Source: a virus
Direction: 5' to 3' (one strand)
Virus record (IMG/VR): IMGVR_UViG_3300045974_000102
Coordinates: 51,883 to 115,882 of that record
Length of the DNA stretch: 64,000 nucleotides
The first letter of the stretch is position 1; each line of letters begins with the position of its first letter. The position numbers and the translations under genes were made by a program. A model generated the notes under the pieces. The model was given only the letters and a program-made list of their open reading frames with translations. It was not told the origin of the DNA and did no database searches. Of the stretch, positions 28,303 through 37,423 are shown piece by piece.

Positions 28303-28317
28303 TTAGTATTTATAGGT
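28303..28317 (-). promoter_or_regulatory. Candidate T4-late-type promoter element
   Basis: On the minus strand the sequence CTATAAATACTAATG contains TATAAATACTA, identical to the core of the T4 late promoter. It sits directly after the capsid terminator and just upstream of the next gene. I found no consistent set of the same element before other genes, so it may also be a simple AT-rich -10. Confidence 0.3.
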
Positions 28318-28336
28318 GTTATTAACGCACTAAAAG

Positions 28337-28364
28337 AAAAAAGGCGACTCTGTGAAGAGCCGCC
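28337..28364 (-). terminator. Intrinsic terminator after major capsid gene
   Basis: On the minus strand GGCGG-CTCT (28364-28356) pairs with AGAG-TCGCC (28351-28343) around a 4-base loop, followed by TTTTTTCTTTT. It lies 32 bases past the capsid stop. Confidence 0.75.
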
Positions 28365-28395
28365 CTTTCTTTTACTACTAGTCGCAATCTTTCGA

Positions 28396-29574
28396 TTACG
28401 TCATTGCTGTCCAAGTATTCATTTCCGGATACTGGATGCCAGAAGCAGCAAGAGTAGCAGTAGTGTAGCCGAAGTCAGCCATACGGTTAGGTACGACTTT
28501 AACGTTTTTAACTACGCCAACACCACGACCTTCGTTCAGCATCGAGATACCATACTTCTCACGAAGTCTGATAGCTTGGATGTCTCTCTCTGGGTCAGTC
28601 CACTGGAAGTGGTTGATGTTTTCTGCTTGCACAATTGCACCAGCGTTTTCTGGGTCAATGAAATAAATGCTAGTTGTCTTAGCAACCGGATCAAAAGGCA
28701 CCTGAGGAGAAACCATTACACTGAACGGAACGTTTAGGTAAGGTGGAAGAATAGGTGTGCCTTTGAAGTCGACAGGCATATTTTCACCAGGTCTCGGGCC
28801 GCCTTTCGACATACCAAGTCCTGAGAAGAAGTCGTCACGCTTTACGCCCTGGACATCATAAGCATTGAATAGAGGACCAGAACCGTTTCTCCATGCGAAC
28901 ACACGTAGAATCGGGTCTTTAACCCACATTGCCCAAGACATTGGGTGCATAACGATAACAGTAGGAGCGAAGCCTTCTTGAAGCATTGCAGCATAGACAT
29001 CAAAGAAGTCTTCTGCTGTGAAGCTATAGTTCCAGTTGCCAGCACCATCGCGGCCTGTAAGAGGACGCTGTAGCACTGATGCAGTTGGGTTTTTGTTGTC
29101 AACAAGGGTAAGAGCTTGTTTCTCGAAGAGATTGAAGCAGATACGGTTTTTCTTTCTTGCGAAAGCTTTACCAGCTGCTTTTAGCCAGAATGAGATGATA
29201 TCCCACTGAGACTGCTCAATCATTTCTTCAGTAAGAGCAAGTTTGATACCGTATTTACGGATATCAACTCTGATTACTGCCCCTCCGCCCATTGTGATCT
29301 CTTCAGTGCCATACTCGGCACCGGGAGCTACTTCTTCGATAGTGTCCATTGCGCCAAGAGCAGGAAGCTGGATATAGATACCATCTCTCTGATTGATCAC
29401 ATTAAACAGTTGGTTAGCAATAAGATGTGGCTCAGCGGCCTCTCTTACTACTTCACTAATGGCAATCGGGACAAGCTTGGAAAGATCTGTGTTGTTCAAC
29501 ACGTCTTTTAGTCCAATATCGCCTTTTGACTGTCCATCAGTCAGTTTTAGAAGCTTGTGTTCTAAATCAAACAT
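28396..29574 (-). CDS. Major capsid protein (HK97 fold)
   Basis: 392 residues. The N-terminal segment of about 35 residues is helical and charged. It is followed by the P-domain/E-loop pattern: YIQLPALGAMDTIEEVAPG, then GGAVIRVDIRKYGIKLALTEEMIEQSQWDI and a spine helix with AGKAFARKKNRICF (each a separate fragment). FAPTVIVMHPMSWAMWVKDP and IYFIDPENAGAIVQAEN are typical of the A-domain. It lies just after the protease/scaffold and a decoration-like gene, and is followed by a strong terminator. No internal cleavage site is evident. Confidence 0.85.
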   Translation of the reverse strand: MFDLEHKLLKLTDGQSKGDIGLKDVLNNTDLSKLVPIAISEVVREAAEPHLIANQLFNVINQRDGIYIQLPALGAMDTIEEVAPGAEYGTEEITMGGGAVIRVDIRKYGIKLALTEEMIEQSQWDIISFWLKAAGKAFARKKNRICFNLFEKQALTLVDNKNPTASVLQRPLTGRDGAGNWNYSFTAEDFFDVYAAMLQEGFAPTVIVMHPMSWAMWVKDPILRVFAWRNGSGPLFNAYDVQGVKRDDFFSGLGMSKGGPRPGENMPVDFKGTPILPPYLNVPFSVMVSPQVPFDPVAKTTSIYFIDPENAGAIVQAENINHFQWTDPERDIQAIRLREKYGISMLNEGRGVGVVKNVKVVPNRMADFGYTTATLAASGIQYPEMNTWTAMT

Positions 29575-29601
29575 TACTTAATTCCTCCATTACCATTAGT
29601 A

Positions 29602-30777
29602 TTAGTAGTCAAGCGTATTAAAGTTTACAGCGATTCTTGCCACAAGTTTAGGAGCATTGGCAATAGAAAGCTGAGTATTACGGCCATCAGTTGAATTACC
29701 TGGTTGTTCCTGCCATAGGCCTTGATCACGGAAGTAAGTTCTTACAAGAGCAAGATCTTTATCGCTACCAGGCTTAATGTCAAGAACACGTCCAACTTTT
29801 TCAGTTGCCTGACTAACAGAAAGCACAAAGTTAGAGCTAGAATCATATGTAACTCTCTTGCCGTAGAAAGTTCCTTCTCCAACTTGTGCTAGCGTATTCG
29901 TGCCAACAGATGTAGAGGAGTTACCATAGTCATAGCTTAGGCAAGTAAACGGAGTGTTGATTATTGGAGTATACTTAACAACCCAGTTAGCAGGGATTGG
30001 TCTATTGAAGAATATAGTTCTTCCTAGAACTGCATACTCAGTTGGGTTACCAGAAGCCATACCAGAAGGTGTGAAGTTAGTAGGAGTAGCAAGTGGCTTC
30101 ATACCAGTAACTGCAGTGCCAAGTGTATTGCTTGTGAAGAATGAAAGCTGTGGTACTCCAGAGGCTACTGTAGGCCAAAGAAGGATACGTGAATCAAGTG
30201 TCGTAGAGTTAAGTGCTTCAACTCTTGGGTTAACTTCAACGATAGGCACTTGGATATAAGCCCAGCGAGAGAATGCTCTTGCTCCACCTGTATCATAGCC
30301 ATGCTTGAAGAATGTTGCGGGATTGCTCGGATCTGTACCAGGAGCGGTAAGAGCAGAGTATCTCATAATACCAACTGGGACTGTTCCACTTAGACCAGCA
30401 TCATTCATTGCTGTAGCAACTTTGTAGCCAGCATAAGCTCTGACATTCGGGTTTGCCATTCTGATACCAGCATCTTCATCAAGAGTCGTGTAAGCAGTAA
30501 CGAAACTTGATGCTGGTAGTGCACGCTGCTCATAACCCAAGTAAGCTGGGATTAGGCGACCTGCTGTATCAAGTGCGGCCACTTTACCCGGCATGAACAC
30601 AAAATGACTACCAGCGATTCTGTTTTCAGAAATCAGAGCAGGTAGGTAATGCGCAGGGTAAAATTCACCAGGAGGGTTTTGACCTTCACTAATTTCAACG
30701 TTATAGTTAGGTGTACCCTGAAGGACTTGTGGGGCATTTACGAAATTTGCAAAATAGTTAGTTCCTTGTCCTGCCAT
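29602..30777 (-). CDS. Capsid-associated structural protein (decoration-like)
   Basis: 391 residues, start ATG 30777 with SD GGAGGAA. Beta-rich and Asn/Thr/Gly-rich with no catalytic motifs. Fragments such as HFVFMPGKVAALDTAGRLIP and FYGKRVTYDSSSNFVLSVSQ resemble the compact beta domains of head decoration or fibre-base proteins. Encoded between protease/scaffold and capsid, so presumably abundant and head-located. Confidence 0.5.
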   Translation of the reverse strand: MAGQGTNYFANFVNAPQVLQGTPNYNVEISEGQNPPGEFYPAHYLPALISENRIAGSHFVFMPGKVAALDTAGRLIPAYLGYEQRALPASSFVTAYTTLDEDAGIRMANPNVRAYAGYKVATAMNDAGLSGTVPVGIMRYSALTAPGTDPSNPATFFKHGYDTGGARAFSRWAYIQVPIVEVNPRVEALNSTTLDSRILLWPTVASGVPQLSFFTSNTLGTAVTGMKPLATPTNFTPSGMASGNPTEYAVLGRTIFFNRPIPANWVVKYTPIINTPFTCLSYDYGNSSTSVGTNTLAQVGEGTFYGKRVTYDSSSNFVLSVSQATEKVGRVLDIKPGSDKDLALVRTYFRDQGLWQEQPGNSTDGRNTQLSIANAPKLVARIAVNFNTLDY

Positions 30778-30803
30778 CTGTATATTCCTCCAATTAATTC
30801 AAT

Positions 30804-31949
30804 TTACCTTCTAATGAAAGTAAATAGGGTTTGTAGACTTGCTACTTTTTCGTGTAGCGAAAGCTCTTTATTTTCGTCTTCGATCTTATCGGCTACTTTT
30901 TGATCCTGGCTTGTCAGAGAAGGATCTTCTGAGTCTGCCAGCGTGGGGTCTGTTATTGTCTTGATTGATATATTGTTATTAACTAAGCTGTCTTTTAATT
31001 TTCCTCTTAGTTTACGATACTCTCCAGCGGACTCAGTTAGGAACTCATAGTTTTTCTTCATAAGTCTTGTTTTTTCGTCTTCACAAGAGTCTTCAATTAG
31101 ACCAAGAGCATTCTTAGAGGTAACAATCTCGTCAACAAGGTTAATTCTTAGTTGATAGTTAAGGTCAACATTCTGCTTATCAAGCATGTCGATCTCTTCA
31201 TCCTTAAGCTCAATGTCTGTCTTAAGTGCAGCAACTACCTTCTCTCCTTCTGCAAGCTTGTCTGTTAGCTCAGTAACTAGTGCGTCTTTTTGGGCAATAG
31301 AGTCCTTAGCTACAAGTGACATCTCAGAATCTTCTAGATAGTCAGTAAGGCCAGAAGTGATAGCTTCACCAGCCCACTTAAGATCTGTGCCAAATCCTTT
31401 CATCAACTGGAAGATTTGCTCAATAGGATTCTTTCTTGTTTGAGCTTTAGCGTTAGCTACTGCTTCATCTGAACGTGCATCTTCAAGCTGCTCTGGTGCT
31501 TCCCATGCTTCAATAGCGTCTTTAAGAGCTTCGATAGCTTCGTCGATGTCAGTAATCTTGGGAACTTCAGTTACTACTTCAGTTGCCTCTGGCTCTTCTA
31601 CCTTGTCAGCAATAAGTTCAATACCAGCCTTTTTAGCTGCTCTACCAAGAGCTGCTTTAGCCTTCTCTCTTTCCTGCTCTGTTAAATTCTCTGCACTATC
31701 AATAAGCTGTAGACCAGCCTTGATATCAACTCCATTACGCATAGGGAAGCGTCTTATGATCTCACTATCTGTCTTTTGAATAACTGCGAATGTTTTGTCA
31801 GTAAGTTCGTCGTCTGACAGAGCAAGTGCAGAGACTGCTTCTTCATCTGATAGTTTAATAGCTTGAAGTTGTTCGGCAGAAAACTCGTCACTAAGAGCAA
31901 CAGACTTAACTGTTTTCCCAGCAACCTTTTCTTTTGTTGTACCTGCCAT
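30804..31949 (-). CDS. Nested in-frame scaffold protein (internal start)
   Basis: Inside the protease gene, AGGAGGAAGG stands a few bases before an in-frame ATG at 31949 (residue 283 of the long form), giving a 381-residue product that starts MAGTTKEKVAGK and holds only the helical scaffold part. It parallels lambda C/Nu3, where the scaffold is made from an internal start in the protease gene. Not proven, but the SD is among the strongest in the operon and falls exactly at the domain boundary. Confidence 0.6.
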   Translation of the reverse strand: MAGTTKEKVAGKTVKSVALSDEFSAEQLQAIKLSDEEAVSALALSDDELTDKTFAVIQKTDSEIIRRFPMRNGVDIKAGLQLIDSAENLTEQEREKAKAALGRAAKKAGIELIADKVEEPEATEVVTEVPKITDIDEAIEALKDAIEAWEAPEQLEDARSDEAVANAKAQTRKNPIEQIFQLMKGFGTDLKWAGEAITSGLTDYLEDSEMSLVAKDSIAQKDALVTELTDKLAEGEKVVAALKTDIELKDEEIDMLDKQNVDLNYQLRINLVDEIVTSKNALGLIEDSCEDEKTRLMKKNYEFLTESAGEYRKLRGKLKDSLVNNNISIKTITDPTLADSEDPSLTSQDQKVADKIEDENKELSLHEKVASLQTLFTFIRR

Positions 31950-32795
31950 TTGTCCTTCCTCCTGATTAATAATTGTGCAGATATTATCCATACATACGAT
32001 CTTTTTACCTTCAGCTTGTTTAAAAAAATCTTTTATATCAATAACATCTACTGTAGCGTCTAACCAATTAGACTCACGCTCAAAGGTTGTTTCTTCTTCT
32101 ATTCCGTCGTGGATCTTAGTTATTCTGCCAAAAGGATCTGCTGGTTTATTTACGAACGACAATTCCTCATACTCTAAAGATTCAGCAAGCATAAAGATAT
32201 GTGGCGCTTTCTTTAAAGGAAAATGCTCACAAATCTTGTCTACTTGGTCTTGTCCACATACTGAACAAACTAATCTTCTTGGACCAGCTCCAATAGAGAC
32301 AGTTAAGAACTCTCCATCAAGAACTCTCTTAATACCTTCTTTATTGTCAAGCTTACCTATTACTTCAACATAAGCAAGTCCATCATAACCAGGGTTGCGC
32401 CTTTGTGTAGGTATAAGCGCATCTCTACATAAGGCCATATAGCCATCTGTATCTAAGTCTTCAAGCTGGTAACTTCTGCTAAGTTGATCATAAAACTTAG
32501 TAAGTTTATAATCTGCAGCTATTACATGGCCAAATATTTCAGAGTCTTTAGGCTTATGCTTTTCTATGATAGGTCTGGGCCTGGGTGCAACAAATGATGG
32601 AATATCTAAAGCCACTGTATCGTGGCGATAGATAACTCCATTCCCATTTTTAAGCCCGTAATGACTAGCAGCTATAGTTAAGAGTAATTCTTTCTTGTGG
32701 CTAACTGCATCTTCTATCTTAGATAAGACAGCATCAGTTAGTTTTATTTGATAATCTTCAAATAGTCTGAAAGAATAATCCTTATTAATTACCAT
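30804..32795 (-). CDS. Prohead protease with fused scaffold domain
   Basis: 663 residues. Residues about 80-250 resemble the XkdF-like/prohead protease domain: GLAYVEVIGKL, FLTVSIGAGPRRLVCSVCGQD with the likely catalytic Ser in VSIG, a Cys/His zinc-type cluster (C..C..C.HF), then EELSFVNKPADPFGRI. From about residue 283 the chain changes to an acidic, helical, coiled-coil-rich segment (VVAALKTDIELKDEEIDML) typical of scaffolds. The protease would trim the scaffold and itself during head maturation. An internal start with a strong SD at the junction is listed separately. Confidence 0.7.
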   Translation of the reverse strand: MVINKDYSFRLFEDYQIKLTDAVLSKIEDAVSHKKELLLTIAASHYGLKNGNGVIYRHDTVALDIPSFVAPRPRPIIEKHKPKDSEIFGHVIAADYKLTKFYDQLSRSYQLEDLDTDGYMALCRDALIPTQRRNPGYDGLAYVEVIGKLDNKEGIKRVLDGEFLTVSIGAGPRRLVCSVCGQDQVDKICEHFPLKKAPHIFMLAESLEYEELSFVNKPADPFGRITKIHDGIEEETTFERESNWLDATVDVIDIKDFFKQAEGKKIVCMDNICTIINQEEGQMAGTTKEKVAGKTVKSVALSDEFSAEQLQAIKLSDEEAVSALALSDDELTDKTFAVIQKTDSEIIRRFPMRNGVDIKAGLQLIDSAENLTEQEREKAKAALGRAAKKAGIELIADKVEEPEATEVVTEVPKITDIDEAIEALKDAIEAWEAPEQLEDARSDEAVANAKAQTRKNPIEQIFQLMKGFGTDLKWAGEAITSGLTDYLEDSEMSLVAKDSIAQKDALVTELTDKLAEGEKVVAALKTDIELKDEEIDMLDKQNVDLNYQLRINLVDEIVTSKNALGLIEDSCEDEKTRLMKKNYEFLTESAGEYRKLRGKLKDSLVNNNISIKTITDPTLADSEDPSLTSQDQKVADKIEDENKELSLHEKVASLQTLFTFIRR

Positions 32796-32796
32796 G

Positions 32797-34923
32797 TTAT
32801 GCCTCTGTTTCAGTAATAACTCTAATCTTTAGTCTTGAGTTTGGTCTAAATGGTGGTATTTCCTGCACTATATTTCTAAGATTAAGTGTTAATTCTTTAC
32901 CAAGATATTCACTGCTATCTGCAGCGACATCATTAAAGTCAGAATAAATTATGAACTTATTATGGTTGTTATTAACGCATGTTAGCGCATAACCATAATT
33001 ATAGGCTCTATTCTGCTCAGTTCTATTGGCAGTAGCTACTCTTGCTGTAGCACGGTTAAGATTAGTTGAATCTTTATATATTGAGTCCACAACTTCGTCT
33101 CTAATCTTATCTAGTGGCGCGAAGATATTATGCATCACTTTATCTTCATAGTCTGTTAATTCTAGATCTTTTGCAGCAGCTTCCATGCCATCATGTATTT
33201 TATCTAGCATATTAGCTTTTATCTTGTCATATGTGCACTTAGAAGCCATTATGATGTCCATACGCTTACGAGCATCATTTGCGTGATCTACTTTGTCCAT
33301 AATCGCTCTAAACTCATCTTGGAGACTAATTGACTCTTCAATGTCCAAACTATCGCGTTGAGACTTAACAATATTGGAATTTGACTTAGCAGCCTTAATA
33401 GAATCTCTATCTGCGGCACTACGCTTCATTGGGTCCTTCTTACGTGCTGTAGAGGCTTTATGCTTGATCTGAGTGATGGTTTTTGCAGCTCCTACCTCAA
33501 CTTGCTTATGTGCGAGATCAATCTCGGCATCTTGAGCAGGTTTTTCGTAAAGACCATGATGCGTTTGGTTAAAGTTCTCTTCTGTGAAGTCTTCACGACC
33601 CATAGCCTTACGAGCTTCATTGACATCAATAACATTCTTCTGGAATAGATCTGCATGGTGATTCTCTTTGCGTATCTGCCACTCTAAGTCTATCTCAGTA
33701 AATACAAGTTTAGGCAAGTTCTCTGGGTATAAGGAGTTCTCAATTGGTGACTGCAATGCGAATTCTAAGAGGATCTTCTCTGAGAACTGCTCTGCAATCT
33801 CTTGTTGTATAAATCTAACTATATCAGTAAGCGACTTCGACATAGAGTTAGCTGTATTACCGGATATTTCATTACCCATGCCCATATCTGTTGCTGAAAC
33901 GCCTAATCCAGAGAAAACACGCTCTTGGAAGTATTTAAGGTAGTCTTTAGCGTCTAGACCCTTGCTACTATTCCCAACATACTCAATTGTGTGTCTAGCG
34001 TCAGTTGCAATACCACCATCTTGTAAAATGCTCTGCAAATCCTGTTTTGCCTTATCTAGCTCACTTGTTTGCATAACATGGTCTACCATTGAAGGATTTT
34101 CCACTTTATAATGCAAAATAGGGAATAAGTCTCTGTAAATTAGAAGCTGGACATCTTCTTCTATCTTTCTAAGGGTTCTAATGTCGTCTACAACAGGTAA
34201 TACATCTGGAGTGCCGAATACCATCCCGTCTTCTTTGTAAAGCGTAAAGTGAACTACGTCTTCTGGTTCAAACTCTTTAACTATACCTCTTCTAACAGAC
34301 AGGTAGATCCACTTGTCTAATACCATCTCATAATACTTGCCTTTCTGCTTATACTTAAATCTAGGTTTAATAGTAGTAGGATGAGGAATAAACAGACCTA
34401 CAACTGGGGCTTGTTCTTTGCCATCAAGGTCATATGAGTGAGCTACCTCGCAATCTTTGTCTCTAACCTTAACTACCCAGGCATTTGAGCATACTAATAG
34501 ATACATTGAGATTTGCTTCACTAAATGTGTTAGTGAAATACCAGTTTGGAGCTGCATCATCATAAAACGAGCTTCCATATACTTAGTCATCTCGTCATTT
34601 TCACTTTTTATCCCTACTCCTGATTTCATAAGCAAAGAAAGCTTCTTTTGCACAGCTTTCATGAAATATGCTTCGTGTTTCATTAGTTTAAAGAGTGAGG
34701 TTAAGTCATATTCGCCTTCAGCGAAATATGACGATATCTGATTGGGAGATTCGAAGAATCTGGGTATTGCTGGTTGAATTGTCTTAATATTCTTTGCTAG
34801 TTTCGATACCATAGCAGGAGAAGACTTCATTATGCCTTTAGCTTGGTCAAATAGCCCGATTACTTCTTGAGCTTTAGCAAATGTTGCCTGGTTAGGCTTT
34901 ATAAGCAATTTATTCATGTTCAT
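32797..34923 (-). CDS. Portal protein
   Basis: 708 residues (or 706 from the second ATG, which has better SD spacing). Portal hallmarks: a long helical N-terminal half, SNAWVVKVRD, KWIYLSVRRG followed by FEPEDVVHFTLYKEDGMVFG and TPDVLPVVDDIRTLRKIEED, then FSGLGVSATDMGMGNEISGNTA, and a stem/crown helix after FIQQEIAEQFSEKILLEFAL. The C-terminal 250 residues after IDLAHKQVEVGA are basic, helical and unusual in length, perhaps an extended crown or a fused minor head domain. ATGA overlap with the upstream gene. Confidence 0.8.
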   Translation of the reverse strand: MNMNKLLIKPNQATFAKAQEVIGLFDQAKGIMKSSPAMVSKLAKNIKTIQPAIPRFFESPNQISSYFAEGEYDLTSLFKLMKHEAYFMKAVQKKLSLLMKSGVGIKSENDEMTKYMEARFMMMQLQTGISLTHLVKQISMYLLVCSNAWVVKVRDKDCEVAHSYDLDGKEQAPVVGLFIPHPTTIKPRFKYKQKGKYYEMVLDKWIYLSVRRGIVKEFEPEDVVHFTLYKEDGMVFGTPDVLPVVDDIRTLRKIEEDVQLLIYRDLFPILHYKVENPSMVDHVMQTSELDKAKQDLQSILQDGGIATDARHTIEYVGNSSKGLDAKDYLKYFQERVFSGLGVSATDMGMGNEISGNTANSMSKSLTDIVRFIQQEIAEQFSEKILLEFALQSPIENSLYPENLPKLVFTEIDLEWQIRKENHHADLFQKNVIDVNEARKAMGREDFTEENFNQTHHGLYEKPAQDAEIDLAHKQVEVGAAKTITQIKHKASTARKKDPMKRSAADRDSIKAAKSNSNIVKSQRDSLDIEESISLQDEFRAIMDKVDHANDARKRMDIIMASKCTYDKIKANMLDKIHDGMEAAAKDLELTDYEDKVMHNIFAPLDKIRDEVVDSIYKDSTNLNRATARVATANRTEQNRAYNYGYALTCVNNNHNKFIIYSDFNDVAADSSEYLGKELTLNLRNIVQEIPPFRPNSRLKIRVITETEA

Positions 34924-36419
34924 TCCCCGCAGTTTCTACTAGTTTTATAGACTACCTTAATTTTCTTATTATTGTCTGTATAGATTGTATAAGAGTTATC
35001 TTGCGATTTAAGCATTTCGTCCAAGGCACCTTCGTTAATCAGTTTAAGTATGGTCTTAGGTGGATCATTTGGCAAATTATATGTTGTTATAATACTATTC
35101 TGAGTAACTACAACATCACCAAATGGGAGTTGCAATACAGGAGCTAGCTTCTGCGCTATAGTGGCCACATTATCAGTGTTATTTATATTCAGCGAAGACA
35201 GTGGTATTATTGGCACAGTCTTATTTTTATCTGGGACAGGCTTATCTCTATAAGTAGGCGATGCTGTCGAACCAGGAATAGGAGGTTGTGGACCACATGC
35301 TTGCACGCCACATGCTATAGCTATATCACCAAAATATGCTGTAATGGTCTTTAGTGTAGTTGTAAACTGGAGAAGTAATATTGAACCGCTGCAGCTCATA
35401 TTGAACTTATCAAATTTTAGTGTAAAGTCTTTATTGCTTATGAACAAGTCTGCAATATAACCTTTAATTGTTGATTTTATAGCCTCTATTAGCCCTATGA
35501 TCTTAAGCACAAGCATCTGAGCCATGTTGCCTATACAGTTCTGTGGAGTAGCTCTTTTAAGAGCATCTTCTACTGGTTTAACCACTTTATTAAGTGCTGA
35601 ATCTGCTAATGCTAGCGCTTGTGCCTGTAAGATAAAGAGAACTTGTTGTGCTAATGTGTAAATCCCTGAAATTAGTGATTCTTTAAAAGAGCCACTGAAT
35701 TTAGAGCTTAAAGTTAGAGCCTTTGAGAGTAGATTAGCAATCTCTGCAATGCTACTTGGCACTGCAATTAAAGTAGCTACTGCTGCAGGTAAAGATATGT
35801 CTTGTTTTTTATTAAAAAGTCCAGCGGCAGTATTTGCTATGCTTTGCACACTAGTCATTGTGGCATTATAAGTTTTAATGCCTTCATTAATAGACGTTGC
35901 AACTTGATTAGCTCTTCTCATTGTGCTATTTATATCTTTTATAGCATTATATACATTATTGCGAGTTTCACAAGATAACATAGACATAAGAAGGCAGAAT
36001 ACAGAACATAATATTTCTGTGCCCTTAATGCCCATTGCCTGAATAACTAAACTGCCCTTAATGAGATCATCTATTTCTTTCCCTGCTTTTTCAAAGGCAG
36101 TAAGACTGAGGGTTGTTGGAGTTATCCAGCTATTAAGAATTGCTGTAGGCTTAGCAAATGCTTGGCTTACTGTAGTGTTGACAAAATTATTGGCTGTAGT
36201 TATTCCTGCTGCCGCAGCTTGTGCTCCACTTTGAAAACCGTTAATAAAAGACTGTGTTGTAGACACAGCCCCATTGCTTACTTCAACAGACTTATCATTA
36301 ATTTTTATAATACCAGATTCTTGTGTTGCAACATTATTTAACTTGGCATAAATGCTTGAGTTTGTAAAAGCTGCTATTGTAGTGCTTTTAAGTGTATCTG
36401 TTAGAAATACAGCTCCCAT
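34920..36419 (-). CDS. Ala-rich helical virion protein, unknown
   Basis: 499 residues, Ala/Thr/Ser-rich, with several amphipathic or hydrophobic helices (AVATLIAVPSSIAEIANLLS, VLFILQAQALALADS) and a C-terminal polar domain after PQPPIPGSTASP. Its build suggests an internal head or ejection protein, or a portal-proximal structural component; no motif supports an enzyme. The start overlaps the stop of a 59-residue gene by one base. Confidence 0.4.
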   Translation of the reverse strand: MGAVFLTDTLKSTTIAAFTNSSIYAKLNNVATQESGIIKINDKSVEVSNGAVSTTQSFINGFQSGAQAAAAGITTANNFVNTTVSQAFAKPTAILNSWITPTTLSLTAFEKAGKEIDDLIKGSLVIQAMGIKGTEILCSVFCLLMSMLSCETRNNVYNAIKDINSTMRRANQVATSINEGIKTYNATMTSVQSIANTAAGLFNKKQDISLPAAVATLIAVPSSIAEIANLLSKALTLSSKFSGSFKESLISGIYTLAQQVLFILQAQALALADSALNKVVKPVEDALKRATPQNCIGNMAQMLVLKIIGLIEAIKSTIKGYIADLFISNKDFTLKFDKFNMSCSGSILLLQFTTTLKTITAYFGDIAIACGVQACGPQPPIPGSTASPTYRDKPVPDKNKTVPIIPLSSLNINNTDNVATIAQKLAPVLQLPFGDVVVTQNSIITTYNLPNDPPKTILKLINEGALDEMLKSQDNSYTIYTDNNKKIKVVYKTSRNCGE

Positions 36420-36598
36420 TATTCCACCTCTACAGGATAAGCTTCAAGACCATCTTTAAGAGCCTTTGTTCTGTGCCTTAGGGAATGCAGTGCTGCATAT
36501 TGCATAGCATATTGAGCCTCCTGAGTTTCTTCCTCAGCTAACTTAGCTACATACCAGTCCATTATTCTTTTAGCGCTTGCAAATGTGCCATCACTCAT
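36419..36598 (-). CDS. Small helical protein (59 aa)
   Basis: Starts at ATG 36598 with TAGGAG upstream and ends one base into the next gene. The 59 residues form one or two helices (AKRIMDWYVAKLAEEETQEA, QYAALHSLRHRTKALKDG) and an acidic end. It fills what would otherwise be a 190-base gap in a tightly packed operon, and its SD and overlap make it credible. Confidence 0.65.
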   Translation of the reverse strand: MSDGTFASAKRIMDWYVAKLAEEETQEAQYAMQYAALHSLRHRTKALKDGLEAYPVEVE

Positions 36599-36606
36599 AA
36601 ATTCTC

Positions 36607-37047
36607 CTAGATATAAGAAGCTGCTTCTGAAACTGCGTCTGGCACTATATTAGCACACCCAACGCCATAGCCTATCGCATTAACTGCGCTTGTTGCTCTA
36701 ACCATAAGAGGCTGAGCTTCAGTTAGAGCAGTGCTAGCTATGGCTTCATTTGGAACATATGAAGGAGGAGGAACAGGTCCATGCATTGGAGTTGTAGAGC
36801 AGCCAATACCATTATGTGCGAACGAGTTAACATGTCCATTTAAACTATTCTGCATATTAGTCCATACTTCTCCTCTAGTTGGATAGTTCGTATGAAGAAA
36901 TGGGTAAATAAGGTCATATACACCAATTACTTGATTTTGCCATCTAGTCTTAGCAATAGAAGTAGGTAAATAGCTTGTAAACTTGCCTGTTGTGTCAAAG
37001 GCTAATGCTTTAGCGTTACTTGTAGCGTCTAGTATGCTAGTAGCCAT
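36607..37047 (-). CDS. Virion-module protein, unknown
   Basis: 146 residues. The middle (NSFAHNGIGCSTTPMHGPVPPP) is His/Gly/Pro-rich and loosely resembles PAAR-like or secreted-particle motifs, but the length and remaining sequence do not confirm this. The start overlaps the upstream gene by 11 bases. Confidence 0.35.
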   Translation of the reverse strand: MATSILDATSNAKALAFDTTGKFTSYLPTSIAKTRWQNQVIGVYDLIYPFLHTNYPTRGEVWTNMQNSLNGHVNSFAHNGIGCSTTPMHGPVPPPSYVPNEAIASTALTEAQPLMVRATSAVNAIGYGVGCANIVPDAVSEAASYI

Positions 37048-37423
37048 TTTTTACTCCAGTAATAGAAACTAATGCCATTTGCTCAAAGCAGATATGCATA
37101 ATGTCAACTGCCTTCTTAAACAGTGCAAAGTCTATAGTATCGTTAGTTCCACCTAGATCATTGACTGCAGCTATCATAATTGGATCTTTTGTAATATATT
37201 TATGATTTCCTGCTAGTCTATCAGCATTTTCGATTAAATAATCAATTGCCTTTATTCTTTCTTCATATTCTCTAATTAGTCTTAAGTGATCCATTAACTT
37301 ATTAGCTACAGCAAGAATAGAGGCATCTTCTGCTGATATAGACTTTTGCGTTTGATCTATAGCAAGATTATCTATATGATCAGGCGTTCTCTTAAGAGTT
37401 TCCGTATTGAAGATACTCGCCAT
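37037..37423 (-). CDS. Helical protein, unknown
   Basis: 128 residues, helical, with a coiled-coil-like piece ANKLMDHLRLIREYEERIKA. Overlaps the next gene by 11 bases and the previous by one. Possibly a connector or neck protein from its place between terminase and portal. Confidence 0.35.
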   Translation of the reverse strand: MASIFNTETLKRTPDHIDNLAIDQTQKSISAEDASILAVANKLMDHLRLIREYEERIKAIDYLIENADRLAGNHKYITKDPIMIAAVNDLGGTNDTIDFALFKKAVDIMHICFEQMALVSITGVKNGY

